From Hyposmocoma kahamanoa (Eukaryota > Arthropoda > Insecta > Lepidoptera > Cosmopterigidae): a DNA stretch of 64,000 nt. Both the position numbers and the translations under genes were made by a program. The stretch lies in contig NW_020654051.1 of the NCBI RefSeq assembly GCF_003589595.1, forward strand, positions 9,588,954-9,652,953. Reading direction: 5' to 3'. The number at the start of each line of letters is the position of its first letter. Within the stretch, counting starts at the first letter, position 1. This document shows, piece after piece, positions 45,515 to 57,989 of this stretch. The notes below the pieces were generated by a model. It had not been told where the DNA came from. It worked only from the letters and a program-made list of their open reading frames with translations, and made no database searches.

Positions 45515-46018
45515 GAATAAAACCCCGACCTCAAAAGTTTACTTATTTTTCGTAATAATGGGATTATAATAGACTCTTTTGTACATTTTATACTTTTTTT
45601 CTGGTTGTCATGGTGACGGTGATTTGTTGATTACATGTATTGTGTCAAGTGAAAAATCGACTTTTATTTGTGGAAAATGATTTTTTAATTTGTGATAACC
45701 GAAACGAACCCGCAACCGCATCTTTGGCATTAGGGACCACCTCGAGAGTATACCCTTTCAAACGAAAAAAGAATTTTCAAAATCGGTCCACAATTGAAGG
45801 AGAAATCGGTAAGTTCACTGAAATGCTTATAAAATTTCAGGATTTTCCTCGATTTCCATGGATCCCCTCGTAAGATTCTGACTTGGTGACAATGGGGCCA
45901 CCACGGAGTACACCCTTTCAAACATAAAAAGAATTTTCAAAATCGGTTCACAATTGACGAAGAAATCGGAAGACATACATAAAACATAGATATCTTCTTT
46001 TTTTTGGAGTTGGTTAAA
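45515..46018. repeat. Diverged family C-like repeat with an internal duplication
   Basis: Starts with CCCCGACCTCAAAAGTTTAC and ends TTTGGAGTTGGTTAAAAA like family C. A block containing CCCTTTCAAAC, AAAAAGAATTTTCAAAATCGG and CACAATTGA is present twice (about 45735-45808 and 45893-45970). Confidence 0.6.
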
Positions 46019-46410
46019 AAGAAACTGGCTGTTCTTGATAGTCGTATTCCGAAAGTCACAATTTCAGTTAAGGGGTAATCTATACGCTTCAATAATAAGA
46101 TTCCAGTTGGTATTCGAAATTTGCCATTCAAGAGGTTTAAAAGTATAGTGAATCAAAATCGTTATACAAAATATATGTATAGCTTCGGCGTACTTATATG
46201 ACAAAAATCAGTCATAATGACCCGTTGTATCGATCTATGAAATTTGAAATAAATATTGTAAGTGATAATGTGTACAAATATTTGTGCACAAAGGACAGCG
46301 CCTAGAGTTTCTTGCTCATTCATTGGGAATCTGCCTTACAAATAAGCAGTAGAGTAAACTCTGCTACTTATTCATCAATATAACGTTTTATTTCAAGTGT
46401 AATTTGCTTA
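46019..46410 (+). pseudogene. LINE-like C-terminal remnant and 3' tail
   Basis: A broken frame reads IPKVTISVKG, a stop, then SIRFNNKIPVGIRNLPFKRFKS, paralleling the remnant at 37.5 kb. It is followed by the family G tail shared with 7740-7911. It is interrupted by stops and clearly not functional. Confidence 0.45.
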
Positions 46411-46504
46411 GGTATGCAAACTTTTTTTTTGAGGAAATAAAGCTGCGACATCATCGCGCGTGCTGTCATTCAGTATTGCTTGAAACTTCTGAAGTGAAAC
46501 AGTG

Positions 46505-46773
46505 TGTCAAAATGGTGAACCTATTTCTGCTGCCAAGTAGTAATGTAGTCATTATGTACTGTGTTCCGGTTCAGAAGAGTAAGGGTGCTGGTGAAATTTC
46601 AGGCACATGGGATTTGTCAACTTATATCTCAGAATGACGGGCGCAATGGCAGTGCCTATAAGATCTTTGCGATTTAAAGCTCTGAATGGGACTGCAACTG
46701 TTATGGATAGGCGTGTCTTTTACCACCAGGCGCACGACTTGTTCGTCCCGTCACTTGGTATTATGAAAAAAAC
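46505..46773 (+). repeat. Family A retro-repeat
   Basis: Plus-orientation copy lacking the first 40 bases or so, ending GTCACTTGGTATTATGAAAAAAAC. The short frame within it is shared by several copies but is never long enough to suggest a protein. Confidence 0.8.
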
Positions 46774-48100
46774 TAATTGCGGAAACTTCCACAGCAAACA
46801 ATACACGTACGGATTACTTCTTATTTATTGTCAACAATAATTTGACAACTAAAATATAGAACAAGCAGCGACACAACCAATACATATTTTATGAGTTAAG
46901 TATAAACTGAAATTATCAATTTAATGGCATAGGTTGTCCATAAAACTATTTTACGCCATTAAGGTACGTATAGGTACAATATATTAAAACGTGTATAAAA
47001 ATTTAACGACTGTAGTTAAAACGGAACATCCTGTCAATAAAAGTGTCATATAGTTATTCAGGAGCAGAAATTGAAATACCTATGTCCATAAACGTATGTT
47101 ATACGCTTAGAGGATGGAAAAAAAATAAAGGAAAGGAGCTGCCCTATCTACGGAATAAACGTGCACACTTGAACAAAAATTGAACACCACAAATGGTGGA
47201 TTTCTTTAGTGTTGTACTATAATCATCGATAAGCCAATATCGACTTGCAAATGTAAGGCTTGAATGTTGAAATTGTTTTTTTTTTTGTAATTTGTATAGT
47301 TTACTGTAATCAAAGTATGATTAAAACGATTAATTAAAGTAGATCAATATTTCATTTGGAAATGTTTTGTCATATGGGAATTTCCGGGATGTCATAGGAG
47401 ATTTTGAAATTATTATTTTGCATTTATAAATGCTCACATATTACGAAAAGTAATGTAAATCTGGAGATCTCTATGCATTTCCTATCTCAAGACTGACATT
47501 ACATTTTTTAAAGGTTTCCAAATAGTGTAAGCTGTTTTGTATTGGTATTAATCAGTGATTTTGATTTGGATGAATCTGACACTTCCATTTAATTTTTGAA
47601 ATAAATAAAATTACTTACTTATATAATTGTAATAACGTTATCGATAATCATAAAACCAGATAAAATATTAATAATAGATACGTTCATTTGCCCAAAACAT
47701 GGTATAACAGAAGATGTAGTAAGAGACAGTGTCAGTACAAACATGTTATAATACATAAGTGTATATTAAACTACGACAACAATAAAAATGTCACAACAAA
47801 TGGTCACAAGTTACAAATTAAATTTGCCAAGAATTATTAAAATCAAGATTAAATTTTACATCTTATTTATGTCCTATATTTCGTTTATAACAGAAAAATG
47901 TTATCATTTAATCACTTATATAACTTCGTTGTAAACAACATGAGTCTAATAATTTAATCTTGAGTAGTATTGTATTATACATGTCAACACACATTTTTAA
48001 ATTCCTTTTTCTGTAATTTTAAAGTCGATTGAATGTGACGATGTTTAACCATCATGATATTAAATTATTTTTGTGAAATTGCTCCACTACTTTCTTAAAG
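46774..48100. other. Intergenic, nothing recognised
   Basis: AT-rich, no supported feature. Confidence 0.5.
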
Positions 48101-48434
48101 ATCAAACACTTACAAAAAATTACTACGATCCGGCTGTATTCGAACCAACGTCTTCCAGTCTACCGTAACAGACACTATGCCAACTAATCCGCGTAACGAA
48201 CCAGCGGGCCTTACGAATTTTTCTGTGCTTGTTGCAGATCTTTGTTTTTGGTTTTTCACACTTTTTTGCCGTAGCGCCATCAGTGAGAAATCTATTTCTT
48301 CACTCTACACTAAAGTGAGGAAAATTCGTAGGGTCCACCAGTTCGTTCTGTGGCTTAGTTGGCATGGCGTCTGGCACGATTTGCGGCAAGACGAATCCAG
48401 CCGGATTATAGCAGTTTTTTCTAAGTGTTCCATC
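48101..48434. mobile_element. Foldback of two facing tRNA-like SINE units
   Basis: Two family H units, each with A-box and B-box-like words, face each other: about 48105-48310 (minus) and about 48313-48432 (plus). The outer ends AACACTTA and TAAGTGTT are complementary, and the arms can pair over roughly 100 bases with mismatches. The single-unit relative lies at 21.1-21.4 kb. Either two insertions met head to head or the pair moves as one foldback element. Confidence 0.6.
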
Positions 48435-49020
48435 TTTATATTAATAATGACTTTTGCTGTGTATAGCAGTCATAGGAATATTGTCAAGTACAAATCTATT
48501 CGAGTTTCTTGTGACTCTAGTATACACGTTACCGGTTTTCTTAAACAAATCAATCAATTAAAATTGTGAAAAAAATTTATCACACATTTAGGGCATGCAA
48601 TTCAGTTATTCGGTTACCAGAGAAAACCAACTAACCGTCCACTTTCGAACACGGTTTTCAGCTAAGCAAAAACCGAGTTCTACGAGATTTTCGGTTTTGT
48701 CTTTCAACTATTGAAACGTAAGTTCGTAACTCATAATATAATCGTGTCGTGAATAATAATGATAAATTATCGCTAATTAAATATAAAATTATTTAGATTG
48801 GTAAATATAACGATGGAATTGCATTATCATGTAATCTAGTTACATTCAAAGTTCTATTAAAATTTGACTCTTCAAAATGAGCGATTAAACGAAGATGGTA
48901 TTTGATCCAATTTATGTTCGGCAGTCCTATAATTTTATCTTGACTTTTCGCGGATTGCATTTCATCCACATTCAAGGTTTTTGACTTATCTTTAAAACGG
49001 GAAAATGATGATAATAATAA
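48435..49020. other. Intergenic, nothing recognised
   Basis: AT-rich, no supported feature. Confidence 0.5.
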
Positions 49021-49223
49021 TAACGCATACATTCATAGCCCCGCACTAGGGAAATCCTGTATCGCGGGTACCATGGACACACACATAGACAACCAAAAGT
49101 TACACCCAAACTCGCGACAGAAATAAATGTAGGTCATACAAATATTTCTACCGGCCCGGGAATTGAACCCGGGACCTCTGCGTGGCGGTCCAGCATGGTA
49201 ACCGTTCGTTCGGCCACGGAGGT
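49021..49223 (-). mobile_element. tRNA-derived SINE (family B)
   Basis: Same family as at 3.0 kb. A 4-base duplication (CGAA) lies inside the A-box region, which should damage pol III initiation. Confidence 0.85.
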
Positions 49224-49369
49224 TCTTAATCAATTTGTAACACAAAAATAAAATTTGGGAACGAGATCAGGACCTTTGCACCAAAGTTACGTATGTGCCA
49301 CCACCAACCATAAATAGAAACGAAATAAGTCCATCCCTGGCAACTCATCAGGCAAATGGACCTTACATC

Positions 49370-49870
49370 ACTTTTAAATATCAACTCTCGTTTGCGCTGA
49401 AATCACAAATTAGAAAGCTGAAATAGTACAGCGCCAAAAACTGCCCTGTGTGTACTGCCCTCGACACGAAAAAAAGCACAACTGTGCGTACTTTATACAG
49501 CAGTTGTGCCTTTTTCCGTTCTGAGGACAGTGCGCGTCTCCGTATATTCCAAACATATTCTGTAATGATTGTAATAAAGGTAATATCTCTATCTTTAGGG
49601 ATTGTTCTATTCGGTGGTGTGGGAAAAACAACAAAACATCTAATCACAAAACAAACGGAATCACATTTCATCGGTAATTAAATAATAAATATGTAATTTT
49701 TCAATTTTCGTTCATTACAGCATAGCTCATGTTAAACTGGTCGATTTGAAATGAAACAATTGACGACACCCGTCAGTTGTTTCGAATTTGGGCTGGCCAA
49801 TCGGAGTGCAGTCACCGTAATTATTTGGCAGAATAGTTTTCAAACAAATTAAATGACATTTCGTCTCTGT
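49370..49870. repeat. Family E repeat, copy 2, with hairpin insert
   Basis: Homologous to 17405-17830. It additionally contains about 80 bases at 49454-49535 that form a long imperfect hairpin (ACTGCCCTC against GAGGACAGT, AAAAGCACAACTG against CAGTTGTGC). The following sequence to about 50165 has a TATATA-like box near 49880 and CAATAAAATTTC near 50142, compatible with a solo LTR, but no LTR ends could be fixed. Confidence 0.65.
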
Positions 49871-50214
49871 ATCTGGTTATATACTCGATGATCACAACTA
49901 ATGTTCTTTGCAGAACACGAGTAGAAGTAAACAAGCAAGCATTAAACAGTTCGACAGCGCTCAACTGGGAGTCAACGTGTAACTGAGTTCAACTACGTGC
50001 AACTCAACATACGTTACAGTTAGTCTAACCCTGCCAACGCCAGAAACATTTCGACTATAGTTTCTGATTGTTGCAATACTAGACACACATACACCCATTA
50101 CTTACCCAAAGTGGAGCGGAGAAGACTTGTGTTTTAGCAATCAATAAAATTTCGTTATTTTGAGTTAGTGACGTAGAGATACCAAGATTTGAATTTTTCT
50201 TGCTTCGCCATCAT

Positions 50215-50432
50215 TTATAACGCACACACTAAACGCACACACTCAACATAGCCCCGCACCAGGGAAACCCTGTGTCGCGGGTGCCGTGGACACACACATA
50301 GACAATCACAAGTTACACCCAAACTCACGAGAGAAATAATTGTAGGCCATACAACTATTTCTCCCGGCCCGGGAATCGAACCTGGGACCTCTGCGTGGCA
50401 GTCCGGCATGGTAGCCGTTCGGTCACGGAGGC
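50215..50432 (-). mobile_element. tRNA-derived SINE (family B)
   Basis: Head at 50432 with GCCTCCGTGACCGAACGG and a canonical B box, followed by a well-preserved body. A family A copy begins 15 bp beyond its head. Confidence 0.87.
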
Positions 50433-50445
50433 AGTTTTAGCAGTA

Positions 50446-50731
50446 TTTCATTTTTTATGATAACAAGTGACAGAACGACTAAGTCGTATACATGATGGTA
50501 AGCGACACGCCTATAACTATAACTATAACAGGAGCAGTGCCTCTCAGAGCTTTAAGCCCGTGATCCTGAGACATTTGTTGAAAAGTTTCATGTGCCTGTA
50601 ATTTTACCAGCACCTTTACCCTTCTAAACTAAACAGTAATGTGAGCACTACTGTAGGATGGCAGAAACAGAGAAGGTGGCAGTACTTTCTTGGATGAAAT
50701 CTTTCACAAGAAGCTCTACTACTACTGTTTA
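50446..50731 (-). repeat. Family A retro-repeat
   Basis: Diverged copy from TTTTTTATGATAACAAGTGAC to AAGCTCTACTACTACTG, with a deletion in the middle. Confidence 0.75.
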
Positions 50732-50789
50732 CATGCGACATAAGTCGTACCCTTGGTGTAACCTCCTATCCTAAGACCCATCAAACTAT

Positions 50790-51320
50790 TACGGGAAAAG
50801 CGCTAAACGACCAATGTATGTACCTACAACAAAATGTACTAATATCATGGCTTTATGGCCCAAGCATGTATGCCCTCCGTTTTGTATGAAAAGCGCAACC
50901 AGGATTTTCCAAAGTGTTTTTTTGGATACCCTATGGTCATAGAGAATATATTGCGCTAAAACCAGAAGTTGGCGAGACGCTTGCCTAGTAGATTTTAGAT
51001 AGAGGGAGAATGACAATACAATTAAAAACTCTTTGGGATCTTAAGGAACCATTTTATCCATCTATTTTACATAATAACTGACTTAACAAAAAAAACGTTA
51101 AAAAGAATACAAATTTAAAAGAAATAAAGCTATAAATTATACTTTCCATCCTCTAAGAAATTATATCAAAAAGTATGTGGTCGCGCACGTGAAACGCGAA
51201 ATTTTCTTTATAATGTTTACGTGACACTAAGCATTTACGTGATCATAAACATACTTTTGTCTGGGTCTGAATCATTTCACATACATATTATGTACATTTT
51301 GTCGTACACAAGGACTTACG
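50790..51320. repeat. Family F repeat, copy 1
   Basis: Shares GGGAAAAGCGCTAAACGACC, TGGATACCCTATGG-like and CATTTACGTGATCATAA words in the same order with 60925-61175. The class is unknown. Confidence 0.6.
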
Positions 51321-53759
51321 AGGACAATAAAGCCACGTGTAATCATTTGTCACACTAACTTTTGTCATATGAAAGTCATAATAATAATACGATCTACATA
51401 AAACAAAAACTATGTACATGTGAAATTTTATAAGAAAAAATATCGACGAGTTTCCTTCCTAAAATCCCTTAAATCTCTCTCCAGAAAAATTATAATTTTG
51501 CAGATGTTGCTTTTTTATAGCAAGTGTGCGACGTAAAGTATGAAAATTAAACGCGTATTATCTTTGTATTTTGATATATACTATAGTAATCATATAATAA
51601 CAATTTTAGTATAGTATAACACGACAAATTTGGCAAAACTTCGTATATCAACACCCTCTAAAATTGATATTTAGGTAGCATATAGTTCGGTGGGAGCATG
51701 TCGAGTGTCCATACAATACGGGGCGCGTTAGTAAACCAGCTGATTTATGTATGTCCGATGGCGCGACGCGACGTATAGGCAGGCTATGCGCTATTGTTTT
51801 TGGACGATTTATCACATGCCCTGTAGGAGATTCCGTTTTACAACGCTACACACCACCTGACTTGAGTCGACTGGAGAAGTAGAAGTGATAAGGATTAGCT
51901 AGAGTTGTAATTTCGACGATTTTCGGCTGTCCTAGTAAAGCATTTCACTAGTTTTAATTTCTCTGCTATTCTATGTGATTAACAGTTTCCAGTGTACCTA
52001 CCACTATACAGGTCCGCAGGCTGATATTTTAACGATTCCCGCTGACATAAGAATATAACGTGCCGTTGTCAGGCATATAACAAATCACACAGTGCAAGCG
52101 CTGAAGATGGCCCACATAAATTTAACCTCGTGAAACACATAACTTGTTAGTCTGTGTGTATCGTAACGCAGCTTTGAGGAGTCCGGTATAACAATTCACC
52201 GGGACACAACACGAGCCATTGACGGCGCGTGCCATTGTCCAGCTATTACAAATGAGGCATGCACTGAAAATGACTTGTATGAAACCGATCGTACATCACC
52301 TAGCCTAGTGCTATTTGTGTTGCACAAATCCTTTCGTTTTTAATATATAACTCGCCAGTCAATTGTTTCAGGAAAGTTTAACATTGTGCGGCCCCTTGTG
52401 GTACTTTCAGACAGCAGCGGCTGAATTTAATTTTACTAAGTGATGTGAAAAATTATAACGTAATTGTAAATTTTTTCCAAATTCCTGTTTATTTGAAAGT
52501 ATTTTGTGAATTATTTTTTATCTGTTTAAAGTCATCAGCATTGTTGTCCTTTGTTCCGGTATATAGCACTTTTTCTCAATCTTAACGTAATCCACGCTGT
52601 TTGACAAACAACTCTTATATACGTTAATTGATTATACTATTTAGATTTTAATTAGTCGAGAAATAATTCGTAAATCTGTATTAGTTCCAATGCAATGCAA
52701 TCAGGGTTGATCCCGAAGGACGTCCCGGGCGCTTTAATTGTCCCATACTGTCACGAGTCGCATGTCCCTGTGCTGCATTACCGGCTCTTGTCGGGACTGT
52801 CGGGAATGACGTTATTTTCAATGGAACCACTTTATTTATGTTCTAGAAATAGATATTTAATTATATTGTTAAGGATGTTTATGATTACTTTCGCTCAATT
52901 TTTTCCAGTTCTTGTTGTAAGTTTTTGAATTGGTGGATACATTGTTCATTGTGTTTACTTAATTTTTTTTTTTGTATGTTCCTTTGTGTGCATTATGAAT
53001 TTTTGTATTGTATTGTCAGAAAATTCACATCCACACTCATTCAGCCGTACTCATTCTTGTAAATAAAATAAAATCTTTTCCTTTAGTACTCGTAAAACGT
53101 TTGCTATGTTCTTTTACAGCATCTTTGTTATACTACCGAGTTTCTCGGACATCAATGCAATTCAGTTTCACTTGAAGTATACCAGCAATTTCCCATTTCC
53201 GATTTCGACCTCTTTTTATTCCTTCGAAAGCGAGCAGTTTACTAGAAACACTACTTAATTAGCTCAATTAAAACTTACATTGATTTAGCTTCAGTGACAA
53301 TTCGAAGCTAAAGTTATAAAAAGCGTACTAAAGATTCTCGTAGACTGCATCGATTTTAAAATAAACTTGACGTACAACAATCAATTACTCAGGCAGGAAA
53401 ATTGGAATGGGATCCAGGTTTTTTTCTAGGCCATAAATAATTTGACCGATTCGATTCGTAGATTTATGGTTATTAAAGATACGTGGTGGAGATACCACGC
53501 GCCGCTACAAAATTCATTTGCATGGAAATGTGCCCTCGCCCTTTGATCGCCTGAATGTATGTATTACTTGGCATTGATGCATAATAGCGTGTCTTGCCCG
53601 AGCAGATAATTCCGTTACTGTTCGTATTCAATTTCTGTCTGTATTTTCCGAACGACACAATCTGAATACTTTTAAAATGAGAGTGAACAAAAATCTTCTA
53701 AGCAAGTATGTACCATCCTCCACATGTCCACACTTCTCGCAAAACGACTAATTATAATT
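51321..53759. other. Intergenic, nothing recognised
   Basis: Somewhat less AT-rich around 51690-52330 and 52700-52800, but no domain, exon border or repeat family is recognised. Confidence 0.45.
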
Positions 53760-54055
53760 TTTTTTTATATAAAATTACCAAAAACCTCAAAGGTTTTTGG
53801 AATTATATCTGTTTGCCAAGTTTTATTGGTTAACGGAAAGTGAGTGAAATCATGAAATCCAGTACATAGGATTCATCCCCTAATTTGTCACCCTCACAGA
53901 TGGCATATTTTCTTCGAAGAATTGGACTTTCTAACCAAAAAATAATCATCGAAATCGATTTACAAATGTCGGAGTTATCACGTAACACACATACACAAAA
54001 AAAATACAGTCAAATTGTATCTTAATCTTTTTTTTTAAGTTGGTTAAAAATATAT
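53760..54055 (-). repeat. Family C dispersed repeat
   Basis: Runs from ACCAAAAACCTCAAAGGTTT to TTTTAAGTTGGTTAAAAA, with the GGATTCATCCCC and ATCATCGAAATCG words. Confidence 0.7.
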
Positions 54056-55357
54056 GTTTAATTCAAACATAAAAATTTAGATAATCAAAAAATTTTAAAA
54101 AGTTTTCGCTTTGTTTCGGATTATTCTTCCCATATATTTACTCATGTTCTCTTAGAACTCTATTTGAAATAAAAATCACAAGTCAGGCCAAACTGAATGG
54201 CCAGATTTACGGTTATCGAGGGCGATGCAGATTCTCCAACAAACGGACGAACCGAGAAAAGGCGCTTGCAATTTTTGCTGAAATCTCGACAAAGTTTTAA
54301 CAAAATTACGAGTACTTTAAAATGTGAAGTGAGTATTAAGTTAGCATAATGGATTTTCAGAATGATTTAATCATTGTAATTAATACAAATGAATATTTAC
54401 AATACATTACAATAAAGAAAAGTACAACAGTTTTCGAACTCTAAATCATGGTGAAAATAATCAGTGAGATATAAATTTCAAATATTAAGCTTTACAAAAG
54501 TAATTAAATTATGATTATGACCGTTTACTTTTAGCAATTTATTCTAGCAAATCACGAAAACCGACTTTACAATTGGGCCCTCAAGACGTCTCAATACACA
54601 GTGTTGCATATAAATTGTGGACAATACGACTATGGACAGCTATCTACATATTCTTGCGGTCAAAATGTAAATTTCATTTTCGTTGCACTGATACGAAAGA
54701 AAATATGAAAAGATTTAACAAGAAATTTATATTCACCCGGTTTTGGCATCCGAAAATGAAATAAAAGTGTGCTTTAAACTAGGTTGTTTTTGAAGGCTGA
54801 AATTAGTTATGTAACATAATAGTTCACAGCTATATAGTTTATGCAAATTGTTTTTTTTTTGTACTCTAGATTGTGGCGTATTTACGAAAAACATTTATCA
54901 TCGATTTTTGGATATTTGATTCCGAAATAGGTTTTACTCGGAATAATGTGAAGTTTAAATGCTTGAACGGTCAATTGCAAATCAAAGGTTGAAACTGGAA
55001 GATATCAAACTTGCAACCCCATTCTGAAGGTTCGTGTTGCAATTTCAATTATGCACGCAGCCCGTAGTATAAGTTTAGAACAGTCTGATCAAAGGTGGGG
55101 TTACTCCGTTTGCTTTTCATTGGCAAATGGGGTTGCTCGATGTTTGCCAATTTCTATGCTCCGATTGAGTGTCTGACACAATTTGCTTGATTATATCTAA
55201 GCTCCAAGAGGTCTTGCGTTGTACACAGATACAACTATAACTATTGCAAAGTTAGGAAAACTGGCCTCTCATATACATTAAGTCCCAATTTATTATTAGA
55301 ATAGAATAGAATAGAAGAAATAGAATAGAATAGAATTATTTATTTCCCTTTATTATT
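54056..55357. other. Intergenic; pentanucleotide repeat
   Basis: AT-rich with no gene. A short AATAG-type microsatellite lies at about 55302-55337. Confidence 0.5.
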
Positions 55358-55890
55358 TTTAACCGACTTCAAGAAAAGGAGGAGGTTCTCAATTCGACTG
55401 CATGTTCTTTTTTTTGTATGTATGTAACGCGATAACTCAGGTATTTGTGAACCGATTTTCATGATTTTTTTTGTTGGAAAGGGGGTACTTCCATAGTGTC
55501 CCATTTCATTTTCTTCCTGTTCACGTAAAAAGATTCATTTTTATAAATAGCGCCTAAACTTTAATTTAGGAGCATTTATTTTAATGGTTGATTTTGCTAT
55601 TTCTCCAATTCAAGGCATTTTTCTCTCAATATACTTTGAGTAGTGAGAACCGATTTTTATTATCTCCAGTGTCAAGTCCTGTATAGTGGCGAATTAGGGG
55701 ATATTTCAATAAAACTTAGCAAATAGACGCAATTCCACGTACTTTTGAGGTCGGTTTTTTTAGTACTCTGTGCTGAGATTATTATAAATAGCGTCTAAAT
55801 TTTACTTAAGGAGCAATTATTTTAATGGTTGATTTTGCTATTCTCCAATTCAAGGCGTTTTTCTCTCTCCATATACTTTGAGTAGTTTTG
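55358..55890 (+). repeat. Family C repeat with tandem partial duplication
   Basis: AACCGACTTCAAGAAAAGGAGGAGG opens the copy and TTTTTTAGTACTCTGTGCTGAG closes the unit near 55770. A block from ATAAATAGCG to CATATACTTTGAGTAG (or its near match) occurs twice, at about 55546-55645 and 55785-55890. Confidence 0.7.
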
Positions 55891-56027
55891 CTTTCTTTTT
55901 AATGTTTATAGCTATTTTCACATAAAAGTTATACTTTTTTGCAAATTTTTATTTATCTAAATCAGGGATAAACAAAATTTTTTCTTTAGAGCCAAAACAA
56001 AAGAAACATAAGAAATTTCACAGAATA

Positions 56028-56660
56028 CCAGATTTTTTAATGATGTTAAATGATGGGATGAAGAAATCTGCGCCTAGTGGTAAGCGACACGCTTGTCCAT
56101 AGCAATTGCATATGTAGTAACAGTAGAGCTCCTTGTGAAAGAGTTTGTCCAGGTTAGTACTGCCACCTTACCTATTTCTGCCGCCAAGCAGTAATGTCAG
56201 CAGTACTATGTTCCGGTTTTGAAGGGTAAGGGTGCTGGTGAAATTGCAGGCGCATGGGACTTGTCAACTTATGTCTCAGGGCGACGGGCACAGTGGTAGT
56301 GCCCCTCAGAACTTTGCAATTTAAAGCTCTGAGTGGCACTGTAACTGTTAGGGACAGGCGTGTTGCTTACCATCAGGCGCACGACTTGATCGTCCCGTCA
56401 ATTGATGTTATAAAAAAAATGCAGTGCCACTCACACCAAATAACTTAAATTAAATGGCAAAGATCTGATGGGCACTGCCGCAGTGCCCGTCACTCCGAGA
56501 CATGAATTGACAAGTCCCATTTGCCTGTAATTTCACCAGTACCCTTACCTTTTAAAACCGGAACGCAATAATGCTAACATTATTGTTTGGCGGCAGAGAC
56601 AGGTAAAGTGGCAGTACTTCCCTCGACCAACTCTTTCACAAGGCGCTCTACTGTTACGAA
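56028..56660. repeat. Nested pair of family A repeats
   Basis: An outer minus-orientation copy covers 56028-56113 and 56421-56660. It is interrupted within the consensus word GTTGCAGTGCC by a full-length plus-orientation copy at about 56114-56420 ending in an A-run. GCA is present at both junctions. The inner copy is the younger, and the two now form a long inverted repeat. Confidence 0.8.
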
Positions 56661-57422
56661 AATTAAAAAAAATGCATTTTCTTGTTGTAGTGATTGTACT
56701 GTGGTATTGTTGTCTTATTTTTTTCTGTCGATATCGATGAAACTCAGAAAGTATATTTCCGAGGGCAGAAGGTACGTTGGCAGGACGGATTAAAGTCCTG
56801 CGCAGGCCGTGCTTTGCTCAACATTCGTCTAAACAGATCAAAATCTTGAAAATTGAACCACAACTGTAGTTCATTTTCTTAAAATTGACTTTTATTCTTT
56901 TTCTTTCTCATAGTATCGATAAGCGAGTATATAATAAGTAGGCATTTCTAGAATATACAAATGCAAATAGTTTTAATCAACCCAAACAACATTTCTGTAT
57001 ATTTTCCCTGTCTATGTACAAGAAAAATGACTAGCAAAACACACGGCAATTAGATTGCAGCAGACTGGCCGCTTAAATATTTGATTGCCTGAGCTGAAAA
57101 TAATGCCTTAGTGGCGTCATGTGGCAACAAATGAAGCTACTATTTGTTCTAACACAATTGTTATATAATTATGAGAGCATATAACTACAGTCTTTAGAGA
57201 TGGGTATAATAAAGACCACACTATAGAGGTCCACACCTCTATTTTCACGCAAATGGAATAATTGACAAGCGCTTTTGGCTCAAATCGCCACCGACACACC
57301 AACTAATTGCTGAAAAGTCTAGTAGCTATGTGCCACACTTGAATACACAATTTACGAAATAGTGCAGTACAAATCGTGTTTATTGCACCATAGAACCAAT
57401 ACATTGTTAACATTACAGCCAA
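56661..57422. other. Intergenic, nothing recognised
   Basis: AT-rich, no supported feature. Confidence 0.5.
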
Positions 57423-57592
57423 ATATGACTTGTCAAGTTATGTCCCAGGGTGACGGGCGCAGAGGCAGTGCCCCTCAAATCTTTGTGATTTAAAGTTCTG
57501 AGTGGCACTGCAACTGTTATGGACAGACGTGTAGTTTACCATCAGGTGCTCAACTTGTTCATCCCGGCACTTAATATTATAAAAAAAAATAC
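57423..57592 (+). repeat. Family A retro-repeat, 5'-truncated
   Basis: Keeps only the 3' half, from GACTTGTCAAGTTATGTC to the A-run, consistent with incomplete reverse transcription. Confidence 0.8.
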
Positions 57593-57989
57593 ATAATAAC
57601 ACTGGAGAAAAAATATCCAGGCAACCGCAGTGTGACAGGCCATACGTACATACGAGTAACTTACTTTATTGGGACCACAATCTCTAGTGCAACTGTACAA
57701 TAAAATATATTTTTGTCTATAAATAAATCTATAATATCGAAGGGTTGCCCTTTTTTAGATTATCATCGAGTTTAATGACTAGTTACGCAAATAAATATGA
57801 TTAAAGATTTCTTAACTTCATTACATAATATCACAAAATAAAATCAAGATGCGAATTACTTATCAAAGACATTTTAATAAGTAGATATTCATCTCCTCAT
57901 TTGGAAAACCAAATTTTGACTATAGGTACCTAATAAATATAAAAATTATTATGTGCTTTGAGCTACTATTCTGCAAAACCATGTTAGTA
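57593..57989. other. Intergenic, nothing recognised
   Basis: AT-rich gap between a family A copy and the LINE tail; no supported feature. Confidence 0.5.

Noticed and set aside
46607..46840. Recurring frame in family A repeats (similar peptides at 15.7, 46.6 and 56.3 kb)
   Set aside because: The similarity is explained by DNA-level repeat identity. The frame is short, without a conserved start, and broken in other copies.
49880..50165. Solo LTR with TATA box and poly(A) signal
   Set aside because: Suggestive TATATA-like and AATAAA words exist, but no matching TG/CA ends, target duplication or second LTR were found.
55302..55337. Possible CRISPR-like or regulatory array
   Set aside because: It is a simple AATAG-type microsatellite without spacers.
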